From: Tetrahymena thermophila SB210
Taxonomy: Eukaryota > Ciliophora > Oligohymenophorea > Hymenostomatida > Tetrahymenidae
Assembly (NCBI RefSeq): GCF_000189635.1
Contig: NW_002476271.1
Coordinates: 1-64,000 of the forward strand
Reading direction: 5' to 3'
Length of the DNA stretch: 64,000 nucleotides
Part shown: positions 49,920 through 62,170 of the stretch, one piece after another
Layout of the letters: every line of letters starts with the position of its first letter
Numbering within the stretch: position 1 is the stretch's first letter
Position numbers and translations under genes: made by a program
The notes under the pieces: model-generated
Told to the model about the DNA's origin: nothing
Seen by the model: only the letters and a program-made list of their open reading frames with translations
Databases searched by the model: none

Positions 49920-51819
49920 AACAAAAGACAAAAATCAAATTCCTTTTAATGTTCCTATTTTATGAGAGAGTTATCTCTGGGGAAAAAAAAGGAAACAAAT
50001 TGCAGATCGTAATTATTCATTTGATTACTTTTTTAAAGATTGTTTAGCTCAATCAGTTAATCAATATCATCTATTTCAAAGCATTGATGTTTATTATTTA
50101 AATAAGGTATTAATATTAAAATCCAAATATCTTTCAATTGTATTGCAACACTAGCTATTGAAAATACAAATACAATCATATAGAAACTATTTTAATCTAA
50201 TTGAAGATGATCTTTGAAATTTTAAGAGTATGGTTTATCAGTTGATATGCAGATAATAAATATAGAAAGCAAGTATAAGGTTTAAACAAATCTTATAACA
50301 AGAAACGTGTTGAGATTTTTGACTCTAAATTATTTAATAGAATCAACGTTAAAAGCCTATTTAATTTTTCTAAAATCACATCCTGAATTCATAAAAATTG
50401 CCAAAAAAAGGATTAAAAAATAATAAAATATTTCAAATTTTGAGCCCTTTGTGTACAAAGGAGAATTAATAAACCTCAAAGTCATAATTAAACTCAACAC
50501 TAAATTTAAGATAAGCAAGTAGAAGAAATAGTTATTAATAACTCTGCAGCAAAATATCAAGCCAATAAATCCAACAAATTAAAATCCTTAACAGTAAAGT
50601 TCTTTAAAAATTAATAGAGTGCACAAGTATTCTTTGAGATCGAACTCAAAAGAAATAACCCAAACTAAGTTTATGTAAAATGAGAGTAGCAAGATGCAAG
50701 GTAAAGCTATAAATAATGTTTATTGATTTTAAGAAAAGTACATCCAAATAAATAAAATAATAATCTAAGGAATGAGCAGGACATTTATAAAAACTGTTTG
50801 AGTATACATCATATCTACTATCTATCTGTCTTTTCGATTATATATGTATAGAGTCAGTACTTCTTCCATTTACAAAATAACTAAAAGAATCAGTAAAGGA
50901 ATGAATATCTTTCTGTGGTATAAAATAATTATTCGGAGAACCTTGTCTATGCCAAAAAACACTAAAAAATAAGTTGCATAGCTCGTTTGCTTTTAATTAA
51001 AAATTTAAATTATTTCTGAAAAATATTATTTAAATTTTTTTAAATGTTTAGTTTTTTGATAATCCTTTTTTTAGTCATTTGAGCTATTGCTTAGTGAATT
51101 ATTTCCAAAAAAGATTTAAAGTCTATTAATCTAAAAATATGGTTAAAGAATGAATTTTTTTACTTGAATAAATTTGAAGAATAGCACAACTAATAAAAAC
51201 TAAATGGTCTTAATCCAAACTAGTGTAGCTATTTTAAAAATTGTAATTTTATCTTCTATTTTCAGCATTCTATTCAATCGAAAAAAGGATTAAAACTATT
51301 CGAAGAAATAAAGAATACTAAGTTATTCCTATTCTAATTTCCTTATTTATAATTATTACTAATTTTACATATTTTATCATAATATTAGTGACTCTATCTA
51401 TATCTTCATTTATTATTTAGACTAATAAATTTACAAAAACCAATAAATTTCAATTTTTAGTTCTTATTAATCACATATTTGCATTTTAGAGTTATTCTTA
51501 CTTAAGCTGCTTATCAACACAAATTTTTCAAATATTACTTAAAGCTTAATTAACTAAGGAAGGATATATAATTTTATTAAGAATATAAATAAATTTAATT
51601 TATATTTTATTTCTTTTACTCCATTTAATATAAAATATTATTCTTATTGAAAACATCTTAAAATAAAATATTTTTTTCACTTAAATTTTGATTAAAATTT
51701 TCTAAAATTTAAGCAAAAATTTAACCTTTCGATAAAATAAATAAATGCAATAAAAATAAGTTTTGAAATAAACAGGTATATAATTAATTATAATTTAAGT
51801 ACTGTAGGTAAACTTGTGA
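49920..51819 (+). pseudogene. Degraded or unresolved membrane-protein gene
   Basis: Several coding-like pieces lie in different frames on the plus strand: about 49965-50215 (RNYSFDYFFKDCLAQSVN...), 50216-50730 (KFQEYGLSVDMQIINIESK ... QKKQLLITLQQNIKPINP), about 50925-51015 (NLVYAKKHQKISCIARLLL), and about 51300-51819, where VIPILISLFIIITNFTYFII and NLIYILFLLLHLIQNIIL look like TM segments. Frames change between pieces without clear splice sites for each, so it may be a decayed gene of one of the large ciliate membrane-protein families, or a gene with introns I could not place. Function unknown. Confidence 0.35.
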
Positions 51820-52318
51820 ATGATGATGGCAATAGTTTAAGGATGAAGTTTAGATAAGAAGCAGAATATATGAAATAAACATTTTTTTCATAAAGTTTTT
51901 GAAGTTTTATCACTTTTCTTTTTGTATCTTTTTAATATTTCAAAAAAAAAAAACTTTGATAATTATGTTTTTAGCATAAATTATTCAATCAAAATAAGAT
52001 TGAAAAGAAACTATTTTTAATGATTATGACTTTACTACAAATATTTTTATCATATATAAAGTAATTAATCTAGTTTATTAAAAGCTATGGTAATTGTTTC
52101 ATTAGTAAAAAAAAAAAATACACAACAAAAATATAATTTACTTTCATTTTAGATTTTAATTTTTTTTACTGGATTTTTTAAAAATCTTATATTTTATCAT
52201 TAGAAATTCCTTTCTTTTTTTACTTATTTTTGATAATTTAATACTAAAGCTATTTTAATTAAATATATTTAATTAATTAATTATTTAAAAAGCATAATTT
52301 TTTAGAATACCTTATAAA
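51820..52318. other. Intergenic
   Basis: AT-rich with no gene. It forms the 3' flank of the next LITAF gene. Confidence 0.5.
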
Positions 52319-52630
52319 TCAACAAAATTTATATTCACAATATCCGAGTGTATTTTTGCAAGTAGGACAACTATGTATTTTATTTTTACACCTATCTGTG
52401 CAAAACGGAATACAACATAATCCTGCAACAAAACCAAATATGACTGCACATGTAAAAGTGCCACATCCTGATTAAGTTTTTATTTCAGTAACAATATTTT
52501 TATTACAAGTACTACAGTAGGCTTATGTAGGTTATGGAGAAGTAGCTAATATTTAGTTATCAACCTTCACATCTTAGATAAATAAGGGCTGCTGAGGTAC
52601 AGGAGAAGGATACATCTAAACAGTGGGCAT
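52319..52630 (-). CDS. LITAF-domain protein 2
   Basis: Single exon, 103 aa, MPTVQMYPSPVPQQP... to TGA. First knuckle AYCSTCNKNIVTEIKT, membrane-facing stretch TCAVIFGFVAGLCCIPFCTD, second knuckle NKIHSCPTCKNTLGYCEYKFC. All four zinc-knuckle cysteines and the PFC motif are present. It probably sits peripherally in the endosomal or lysosomal membrane. Intronless, like the four copies that follow and unlike copy 1. Confidence 0.92.
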
Positions 52631-55581
52631 TTGTTATTATTATTAATTTTACATTTTTTTATTTATTTTAAGGTTATTGTAATTTATATGTTTTATTTAT
52701 TTATTTTTAATACCATATACTCTTTTACAGGCTTTTAAAATATTATAATTATTACTTTAAAATATAATTAAAAATTAATAAATATGATTTATTATTATAA
52801 TGTTGTTAAAGTAACAAATTAATTTAATATAGAATAAAAGATACATTACATCTTATATTTCAATTTTTAATAATTTTTTTGATAATTTTAAACATATCTC
52901 AATTATTTTGTAAAATACTTGTAAAATTTCTTTCCATAAGAAAAATCAAGATTATTTATTTACTCTATAAAAATTTCTTCCCTACTTATCCCTGAAAGTA
53001 AATAAAAAAACTCTAAAACATACTAAAAATTTAATACATTTTTTAATTTTTATCTTCTTATTTGAATATTTTGAGATATTCTTGATAATATTTTATGATA
53101 TTTTTTCTTAAATTTTTTATTATTTAGCTTAGCAAATATTTTTTATGAAATAAAAATTGTTAACAAGAGGGAAAAGCTTGTTTGGAGAATTGGGTTTGGT
53201 TTGGATTTCTAAATAGTATTAACAATATATACCATGTAAAGAGTTTTGATAAATTTACTAATGTAATCAACAAAATTAACACATATGTGTTCCAATTATT
53301 TTAATATCTGATAAATAATTTGATAATCTTCCTGATAATTAAATTAGGTTGTATTTAATTTAAAAAAAATAAAAGTTAGGTTTCTTAAAATTTAGAAATA
53401 AGAAGATAATTTTCAAAAACAAAAACCTCAAAATATTTTGTTTAAAAACCAGATATGAAATGAACAAGTAGACATATTTATTTGATGAGAACTCATTAAT
53501 TTAATAAAAATAATTTTACTTTTATTCAATCTATTTACGAATTTTATAATAAGATTTTTACTAGTATTTTTTTTAATTTTGTATTTTATTTTCAAAAGTA
53601 AATTAATATGAGTAAAAGTTTATTTAATGAATTTTAATCAATATTTTAAGGAAATAGATTTTATCCTAAAAAATTCATATTTTCCTTAAAATATTAATTA
53701 GCTTTGGAGATTAATTTATAATTGTATTTTGATTTGTAAAATCTAATTTTTAACTTTAAAAAAAATCAAGTCAACTTAAAATTTGTAAGTAAAAAAATAG
53801 ATCATTGATTTTCAGGTCAGAAAAAGTTTTAAAAAATAGGTGAGAAAAAAATAATTTAACACTTTTAAAATATTCAAATTACATATATCATTAATAGAGT
53901 GTTTTGCATTAAAAAGTTTATTTTAAATTATGTAAAAATAAATTATTGAAATAATAGAAATAGACTAAAATATTGAGTATAAAATTATATGTACATTAAA
54001 TTAATTAAAATATCCTGAACAGAGTGACTTTTGATAGAAATTAATATTGGCAATATTTTTTGACACTTTTTTCAAAAAATTTATCAATTTTGTAAAATCT
54101 GATAAAATAAATTTAAATTTGAATTTTAATAGTTATTTAAAATGCTTTTAAAAATAATAAAATGTTTAGTATAATATATCTTATTTAAATTCGATAAAAA
54201 ATATATAATTTAAATGATAGAAATAGATAAAAAAATTGTTCATAAAATTAAATTCGTGCACAAATTAATTAAAATATCCTTAGAAGAGTAGTTTTTGATC
54301 GAAATTAATATTGGTAATACCTTTTCACACTTTTTTACATCAGGTAGATAAATATTTCTTTATGCAGTAAAATCTGATTAAATTAATTTAAATTTTAAAT
54401 ATTCTTTGATAATTTGATAAACTCTGAATATAGAAAATATTTGATTTCAAGACTACAATCAAATATTTATTACGTTAATTTGTTTAGTTAGCGACAAATC
54501 CAAAAATTTAGAGAAAATATTTTTTACTTTACCATTTAGAAATCATCATTATAATTTTGTAAAAATGTCTAAATTTTTTGATACTTCTTTCTTTCATTCA
54601 ATATTTGAACTCTTTAAATAAAAATTTAAAGGGGTTGTTTTAATAGTATAAAATTTAAACAAATTTTTAGACCAATTTATAATTCAAAAAAAGATATAAA
54701 TCAATGATTAAATGATATGATAATATTAATTACAATAAATGAAATATATATCAAATATTTATTTTTTGTTGATATAATGATTGATTAATTCTATAATTAA
54801 TTATATATTATTCTTTGATGAAAAGTAAAATAGCACTTCATAATGTCTTAAATTAAAAATTTTATTCTCCCAACTCTTAGCCTCAACCTCTATTTGATTC
54901 ACCTATTCTAAGTAGTTATTAAATTAAAACAGTTTTTTAATTCTTTTTTTAGCTATAATCAAAGAGGTATGTTAGAATTATAATGTCTCTTTAAAACTAA
55001 TTTAAAAGCATGAAAATTATTTATTTTTTTTAAATTCTAAGTTTAGATTAATAAATAAAAGTATTTCAACTTATGATGAAATTAAACTAACAAACAAATT
55101 ATTGTGCTATTAGATAATCTCTTTGAAATAGTAATACAGTTTTTTAAAATTTAAAGAGTTTTGCTTTTCATTTTCTGATTTGTCTCAAAACTTTTTTGAG
55201 TACCTATATACTCTAAATATATATTAATAGATTTAAATTTGATTATTAAGAAAACAAATTGAAATCAATTTAAATTTCACAATTTTTAAATGCATTATTT
55301 ATAAAATTTAAATTTATTGAAGTACTATACTATAGAACTGACAGTATTTTGTATATATAACAAATATTGATTTAAATGAAAGAAAGTTATTAGGGTTAAT
55401 TATTTTATCTTTAAGTAATTATTTACACATCAAAATAAATTATATATTACAAAGAAAACAATTTATTTGAATTTTTGATTTAAAATTGTGAATAATAAAA
55501 TAGATATTAGTTAATTAAAATTAATTAACTATTTCTTATACTTATACGAGATTTATTTATTTTAAATTGTCGTCTTATTTT
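52631..55581. other. Intergenic with diverged repeats and a coding-like relic
   Basis: No intact gene. Two copies of a repeat of about 250 bases lie at about 53880-54360 (listed separately). At about 54840-55240 a coding-like stretch without TGA reads MSQIKNFILPTLSLNLY or, in another frame, SPNSQPQPLFDSPILSSYQ and, further on, LSQNFFEYLYTLNIY; it may be a relic or exons of an unplaced gene. Confidence 0.4.
53880..54360. repeat. Noncoding repeat, two adjacent copies
   Basis: Copies at about 53880-54095 and 54096-54360 share, in order, AATAATAGAAATAGA-like, TTAATTAAAATATCCT, TTTTGAT.GAAATTAATATTGG and CACTTTTTT. A third copy is at about 56555-56840. No ORF or terminal repeat is evident. Confidence 0.6.
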
Positions 55582-55959
55582 TCAACCACAAATTTTGTAT
55601 TCAAAAGCACCAAGCTAGGCTTAGCAATTAGGGCAAGTATGAATTTTATCTTTGCAGCTATCCATACAGAAAGGAATGCAGCAACAACCAGTAAAAAGAC
55701 AAAGAATGAAGCACATTGTCCAAGTACCAGATCCTGCTTTAGCTGTAACTGTAGTTGTTAAAGTTTTATTGCAGTTATGGCATGTTGTTTAAACAGGATA
55801 AGGAGACATACAAGTCATATTTTATACAACTTATGGATTTTACTGTATTTATAATGGTTGATTTTACATAGGAGGATAAGTGACTGGAGGTAAAGCATTT
55901 TGATTTTGAGGATAGTTATTCTAGACTTAAGGATAACCATTCTAAGTTTGAGGATACAT
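55582..55959 (-). CDS. LITAF-domain protein 3
   Basis: Single exon, 125 aa. The N-terminal region is made of repeats around YPQxQN (MYPQTQNGYPQVQNNYPQNQ). First knuckle TTCHNCNKTLTTTV, conserved GSGTWTMCFILCLFTGCCC, IPFCMD, and second knuckle DKIHTCPNCQAQLGAFEYK; ends ICG, TGA. The protein, 3' flank and several hundred bases of 5' flank are closely matched by copy 4 at 59581, so this is a recent segmental duplication. The proline/glutamine/tyrosine-rich head is where animal LITAF proteins carry PPxY and related motifs; here PPM and YPQ repeats are seen but no clear PPxY. Confidence 0.95.
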
Positions 55960-56554
55960 TTTTAAATTCAATGGTTTATTATTTTACTGTTTTTAATTAT
56001 TTTTATTGTTTTATTTTTTAAATGTTTACTATTTTAATCAAGATTCATGTTAGATTACTTTTTAAAACATAAAATGTAGTATGATTTAATCTATACTTAG
56101 TAAAGTTTTTTTATGAAATAGCCTAAAATCCTATTTATAGAGTAATTATTTATAGACCTATTTTTAATTTTTCAATATTTAATGCAAATTATCATTCAAT
56201 ATTAAAATAGATAAAAACTCGAACAAAAGCTGAAAAATCTACAAAAAAAGAAAATTTATTTAAAATAGAACAAATATATAAATTTACTATAGACGCTCGC
56301 TCAATAGATAAATTATAGCTTGATTGTAATCACCTCTGATCTTAATAAATTAAGGATACTTATAATTAAAATACAGTAATAAAAATCAAGACATTTTCAT
56401 GTAAAATATTGTAATAATAATAATAATTTTAAAAAACAAAATAATTTACAATAAATTTAATGTTCATATTTTACTTCGATATAATATAACAACAATTTAA
56501 ATTTATTAAAAAAATATAACATCTTAATTTTCATTTACACCTTTTATATGAGCT

Positions 56555-56840
56555 AAAAAAAATTTGCTAATATAGTAAAATCTAATTAAATTAATTTAAA
56601 TATTAATGTTAAAGTTATTTATAATGCATTTAACAGGAATAAAGTGTTTATTATGATATATTTTATTTATTTAAATTTTATTAAAAATATATTATTGAAA
56701 TAATAGAAATTGATAAAAATATTGTACATAAAATTAGATGCATGATTAAATTAATTAAAGTGTCCTTAGAAAAGTGGTTTTTGATCAAAATTATAATTGG
56801 TAATACCTTTTCACACTTTTTTTATATCAGGTAGATAATA
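56555..56840. repeat. Third copy of the 250-base noncoding repeat
   Basis: Matches the two copies at 53880-54360 along its length, including TTGGTAATACCTTTTCACAC and ATATCAGGTAGATAA. Confidence 0.6.
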
Positions 56841-57625
56841 GTTTCTTAATCTAGTAAAATCTGATTTAAATTTTAAATATTCTTCAATAATTTAATTTAC
56901 TATTGAATATATAGCGAAATACCAATTTTTATTATTAAAATAAAGAATATTCTACTGAATACCTAATATTCAATCAAACCCTATAAAAGCAATACCTAAA
57001 CTTCAGTCCAAATCTTGAGCTCATTATACTCTCTTTTACTAATAATCTCACTAATAAAATGGTATTAAGTCTGTTTTCTAGCTAGGTATCCTAATTCATA
57101 TTTAAAATAGCACAAATTTTAGTTAGAAAGTTGATATTAATAGAGATTTTTATTTCTAATTAGATCTGAATCACTAAGTAATCTATTTTTTTAATCGTTT
57201 TAGATATTCTTTATTTTTTTAAGCTGTAACTAGTGATTGTTGATCTGTTAATAGTTTTCTATCACATCTTTCTTCATTTTTATACTGTTAAATAATATTA
57301 TTAACTTTAGATTAAGGAAAAAATAATTCACTTGCTATTTATCTTTTGCTATGATCAAAAATTTACACTTAAATTAACATACCTCTTTCCAAATTGAGCT
57401 TTTTTTTGAAATATTCTGATTGAAGTCAGTTTAATTAATTGGGAAAATATCAAATTTTCAACATAAAAAAATGATATTTAAAGTATTACTCTTCGGTTCT
57501 AAATGGTAAAACTTATTTAAAATACAAAAGTACTCTTTTTTAGTTGGTTTTGAGTTAAATTAGCACTTCTTCACTTGATTTAAAACAGGTACTAGCGAAT
57601 TAATTGGTATAAATCTTCTATCGAA

Positions 57626-57952
57626 ATGAGACCCTAAAAAAAGCAAATTCAGAAAAAATAACAAATTTAAATTTTTTATATAGCCTATTTTATTTTAGGA
57701 TGTTTATTAAGCTACTATTTATTGCTATTCGAACAAGAATAGAGGGTTAAAACATTTGAAGTTCCAAAGCTCATAAATATCATGTTTTAATCTGATTTAA
57801 ACTCCTTTTTTATCATTCATAGCAAGATTAGATTATAAAAATCTATCCTTTTCCTCAAATAAGTATTCTATGATAAAGCCTCTATCTTTTTAAAAAGTAT
57901 TTATGTAGTGTTGATTTTTAAAATTTTAATTTTAACCTCTTTTTTCCTCTGA
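57626..57952 (+). pseudogene. Membrane-protein-like ORF, possibly relic
   Basis: A TGA-free frame of 108 residues starts MRPQKKQIQKKQQIQIFYIA and contains a likely TM segment (FYIAYFILGCLLSYYLLLF) and a second one at its end (VVLIFKILILTSFFL). More coding-like pieces lie upstream (57471-57560, MIFKVLLFGSKWQNLFK) and downstream (58196-58420, MEEESSFQQLNFSRYMF, and about 58440-58680). They are in different frames and I could not join them by convincing introns. Probably remnants of a gene, or a gene with uncertain structure. Function unknown. Confidence 0.3.
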
Positions 57953-59580
57953 TTTGCAAAACTTTTTAATGAGTTTTTTTTACAATTTTTTATCTAAAAT
58001 CCTACCTAAGTTAATAGATTAAAAGATCATTCTGATGAAATGATTAAAGAATTTTGAGTTTTATGTTTCAAATTTTTGTTAACGTCTTGATTTTTGATAA
58101 TTTTGAAGACTGAGTTGATGGTTACTTTTTTTTTAAATAAGAAATTTAATTTAATTCAAAATTTGTAAAATAAAAAAGGTAAAAAATAAGAAAAAATGGA
58201 AGAAGAATCCAGTTTCCAATAGTTAAACTTTTCACGATATATGTTTGAGGAAAATTTATAATTATTTTAATTAAATTTTGTACTTGATGCACCTAATTTT
58301 TAAAGTATTTTTAAAGAAATAGAAGAATTATAAAAAAGAAAAGGAAGAAATATAGGATTGTTTAAAATCATTGATTTGTTTGATGGTAAAGAATTTTTAA
58401 CAAAATCCTCTCCTTTTTCCTTTTGAGTTTTACACAATGAATTATATGGAGAGTATAATCTCCAAGAGTATTTTAACTCATATTTGCAGGAGTATCTTGA
58501 ATAGTGTAAGAAAAGTTTATGAAATAGTAGAAAAACAAACTTATAATTCAAATTTTATTAAAGATTTATAGATCAATTAAGTGTTTATGAGCATATTTCA
58601 ACTAAAAAAAATAAAAAAATTGTATATATTGAATTTATGGAGGATCAAAACAACTAAAATTTCATTGAATTTAGAGATAATTTCTTAGAATTTTCCTTTA
58701 TAAATATTTTTCAGCTTTAGATTTTAAAAAATTTATTAAGAAAAAATTTCAAAAATAGAAGATAATATTTAAATGAGTATTTTTAATTCTTTTAAGTAAT
58801 TATTTATCCTTAATTCCTTTTATATAAAAATTCTGCTATTCAGGTAGATTTAAATAGAGGGACTAAATAAATTTTCAAACAAAATATATTTTAAAAAGAT
58901 ATGAATTTATTTTTTAATTATTAGAATATTGCAGAATTTATCAAATATTTAGTTAAGTTTTTTATTGTATTCTTCCTTTTTTCGACAAATATGCAATATA
59001 TATTTTTGAAAAACAATTTATTGTTTTTATGATTATTTTTTATTTCATTTATATATAAATTTAAGGGTTAAATCTTTTATTCTTTGAAAATCTTTTTAGA
59101 TTAGTATTTGAGTTTAAATTTCTTTTAATTTTTCTCTTTCCTCCATTTCTACACGTAATTCTCTCCTAATGGTTCTGATATAAAGGTATCCACTGCTTTG
59201 TGTCTTACAGATTGTTTAGAAGTATTTATTTTCTTATAATATTTTTAATAAATCTTATGGTTTCATCAACCAAAAGTTTATTATTTTGTTAAGTTTTTAT
59301 ATTTATTTTAGTCCTAAATCCCATAATTTTTATTAATTTTTCATTTTGAGTATATATTGTGTTTTTAACATATATTTATTTGATAAAAAATAATAGGATT
59401 GATTATTTTATCATTAAATGAATATTAACACATCTTATAAAATTATATATAGCATACAAAGAAAATAATTAATTAATTTGGTTTTTTTATTTTTTGATTT
59501 TAAATTTTGAATAATATTATAAATGATAATGAACTATTTCTTAAACTAGATTTATTTATTTTGAATTTTCGCATTATTTT

Positions 59581-59979
59581 TCAACCGCAAATTTTGTATT
59601 CAAAAGCACCAAGTTAAGTTTAGCAATTAGGGCAAGTATGAATTTTATCTTTGCAGCTATCTATACAGAAAGGAATGCAGCAGCAACCAGTAAAAAGACA
59701 AAGGATGAAGCACATTGTCCAAGTACCAGATCCTGCTTTAGTAGTAACTGTAGTTGTTGAAGTTCTTTTGCAGTTATGGCAGGTTGTTTAAACAGGATAA
59801 GGAGACATACAAGTCATATTTTATACAACTTATGGATTTTACTGCATTTATACTGGTTAATTTTACATAGGAGGATAAGCAACTAGGGGTAAAGCATTTT
59901 GATTTTGAGGATAATTATTCTAGGTTTGGGGATAATAATTCTAGGCTTGAGGATAGCCATTCTAAGCTTGAGGATACAT
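59581..59979 (-). CDS. LITAF-domain protein 4
   Basis: Single exon, 132 aa, nearly identical to copy 3 through the LITAF domain (GSGTWTMCFILCLFTGCCC, IPFCID, DKIHTCPNCQTQLGAFEYK, ending ICG). The main difference is the head: it has four YPQ units (MYPQAQNGYPQAQNYYPQTQ then NNYPQNQ) against three in copy 3, consistent with slippage in a short coding repeat. Intact frame, all zinc-knuckle cysteines present. Its 5' flank contains the tandem repeat at 60422-60650, of which copy 3's flank has one unit. Confidence 0.95.
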
Positions 59980-60726
59980 TTTTAATTTTAATGATTTATT
60001 ATCTTAGTGTTTTTAATTATGTTTATTGTTTTTTTTTTAAATGTTTTATATCTTAAGCAAGATTAATGCTAGATTACTTTTTAAAAAATATAGTTTAGTA
60101 CAATTTAATCTATTCTTAGTAAAGTTTTAAAATAGCCAAATATCCTATATTTTGAGTAATTTAATTAATTTATAGAACTACTTTTATATTTCAATATTTA
60201 CTAAAAATAATCAGATTTAATATTAAAATAGATAAAGATTTTTACAAAAGAAAGGCTGAAAAATAAACATTCAAATTAATAAAATTATAAATTTACAATA
60301 GATGTTCACTGAATAGATAGATAATAGCTTGATTGTAATTACCTCTGAATTTAATGAAAATTTTTTTAATTAATGATTGCTTAAATTAAAGACAGTATTA
60401 TTAAAAATAAATTTGAGTAAATTTTCTTGTAAAATTTTGTAATCATAAAATTAATTTTAAAAATAATATTCAACACTTTTTCTTCTAAAATATTGTAATC
60501 ATAATATTAATTTTAAAAATAAAATTCAAAACTTTTACCAGTAAATATTTTGTAATCACAATATTAATTTTAAAAATAAAATTCAATGCTTTTACTTGTA
60601 AATATATTGTAATGATAATATAAATTTTAAAAATAAAATAATTTACAATAGATTTAATATAAATATTTTACTAAACATAATTTTACAGCAATTTAATATG
60701 TTAGAAAAATATTAATAACTTAATTT
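59980..60726. other. Intergenic, 5' flank of LITAF copy 4
   Basis: Shares blocks with 55960-56500, for example ATAGCTTGATTGTAAT.ACCTCTGA at 60326 and 56306, and contains the tandem repeat listed next. Confidence 0.5.
60422..60650. repeat. Tandem repeat, four units of about 56 bases
   Basis: Four units each of the form TTTT(A/C)...GTAAATATTTTGTAAT followed by CATAATATTAATTTTAAAA and AATAAAATTCAA. Starts of units are near 60422, 60477, 60532 and 60589. A single related unit lies near 56395 upstream of LITAF copy 3. Confidence 0.75.
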
Positions 60727-61038
60727 TCATTTACATGCCTTGTATTCATATTTTCCAAGCTATGATTAACAATTTGAGCAGTAGTGTACTTAGTCTTTAC
60801 ATTTATCCATTAAAAAAGGAAGGCAGCAGCATCCAGGTATACATAGAATTAAACACATTATGTAAGTACCTGACCCTACTTTAGGTTTAACATCAGTTCT
60901 TTGAATTTAATTGCAGTGAGTACATGTCATTTCAACAGCTGTAGGATTTTCATCTGCCAAATTTCTGTTCGTTACCTCTTTGTGATCAATTGGATTTTCT
61001 GCCATATTGGGAACTTAAGATGCTTTTTAAGATATCAT
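60727..61038 (-). CDS. LITAF-domain protein 5, diverged
   Basis: Single exon, 103 aa, starting MISQKASQVPNMAENPIDHK. The zinc-knuckle pairs are kept (EMTCTHCNQIQRTDV and VHYCSNCQSQLGKYEYK), as is GSGTYIMCLILCIPGCCCLP, but the conserved PFC is PFL here and the tryptophan of GTW is tyrosine. The N-terminal head has no YPQ repeats and is charged. It is therefore the most diverged intronless copy. An alternative in-frame start is the second methionine (NMAENP); the first was chosen for length and similarity with copies 2-4. Confidence 0.9.
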
Positions 61039-62170
61039 TTTAAATAATAAAGATTGGAGAATTGTTTTAATGAGAGTTTTATTTCAATTAAATATTTTAA
61101 TTTTATAATTAATAATTATAATAAAAATAATTTGAAGTGTTATCTATTTAAATTAGCAATTTCTAAATTATATTTGAAATATTAATATAATCTTAACCAT
61201 CTTTTGGCTATGTTTATTGAACAAACCTAGCAAAAATATTTAAAGCATTTTAAACAAATCTAAATTAGTTAGTTAAGAGTAGGAATTTTATAAAATATAT
61301 ATAATATAATGTTTTATAAAAAATTTTTTAAATATAAAAGGCATTTTTGTATCAACTTTAGAGATATATAAAGAATATTTAGCTTCTATGAAGTTTTAAC
61401 CTTATATCAATCTGATTATTCCTGATTTAATAGCTTTATCTTATCTATCTTTTAATTAAATATCTGAATATCAATGACTTTTTTCTAATTAAATGAATTT
61501 TATAGCTTTTAATTATCAGATTTGGAAGAATAAATAAAAGCTTACTACCTTCCAAAAAGTATTATTTACTTTGCTAATTTTTATAATTTTGTAAAACATA
61601 TTAAATTCTATTTAAAATTTTTTAAATAAATGAGACTTAGATATCTTTAAAAATCATAATTAAAATCAATATAATTTTTTTAATGAATAATAATTACTTA
61701 AATATATTATTTTTTTTCTAAAATATAAAATATTTATTGTAATATTAAAATATTCTTAACACAATATTAGGTAAATATTTTTAATCAAAGCAATAAATTT
61801 TTTAAGCAATCTAAAAAATATTTTTTTTGACAATAATTTTTATTGTAGGAATTATATATGGCACTTGAATATATTTAGTGGTTAATTTTCAATAAATTGA
61901 TAGATTTGATATTTATTAGAAATTTTTTAATTTGCCTGAAATAGACAGAAATTTGTAATTAGAAAGAAAATCTTCAAACTTGGTAAGTTGTAATTTGATT
62001 AGAAAGGATACAAAAAAATTTATTGAAATAACCTCTGATCGACTTCAGTAGTTAATAAATTAATAGGAAATTGAAATTTTTCAAAAGTTAGATAAATGAA
62101 ATGACAAAAATACTAACATAATATTTATAATATGCAATTAATACATTCAAATTTAATTATTTTTAATAAA
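61039..62170. other. Intergenic
   Basis: AT-rich, no gene seen. ATAACCTCTGATC at about 62030 resembles a piece of the upstream blocks of copies 3 and 4. Confidence 0.5.

Larger units (their letters stand above)
55960..59580. other. Intergenic with repeat copy and unresolved ORFs
   Basis: About 55960-56500 matches the region upstream of LITAF copy 4. The third copy of the 250-base repeat lies at 56555-56840. Coding-like stretches between 57470 and 58760 are described separately. About 59420-59580 matches the 3' flank of copy 3. Confidence 0.45.
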
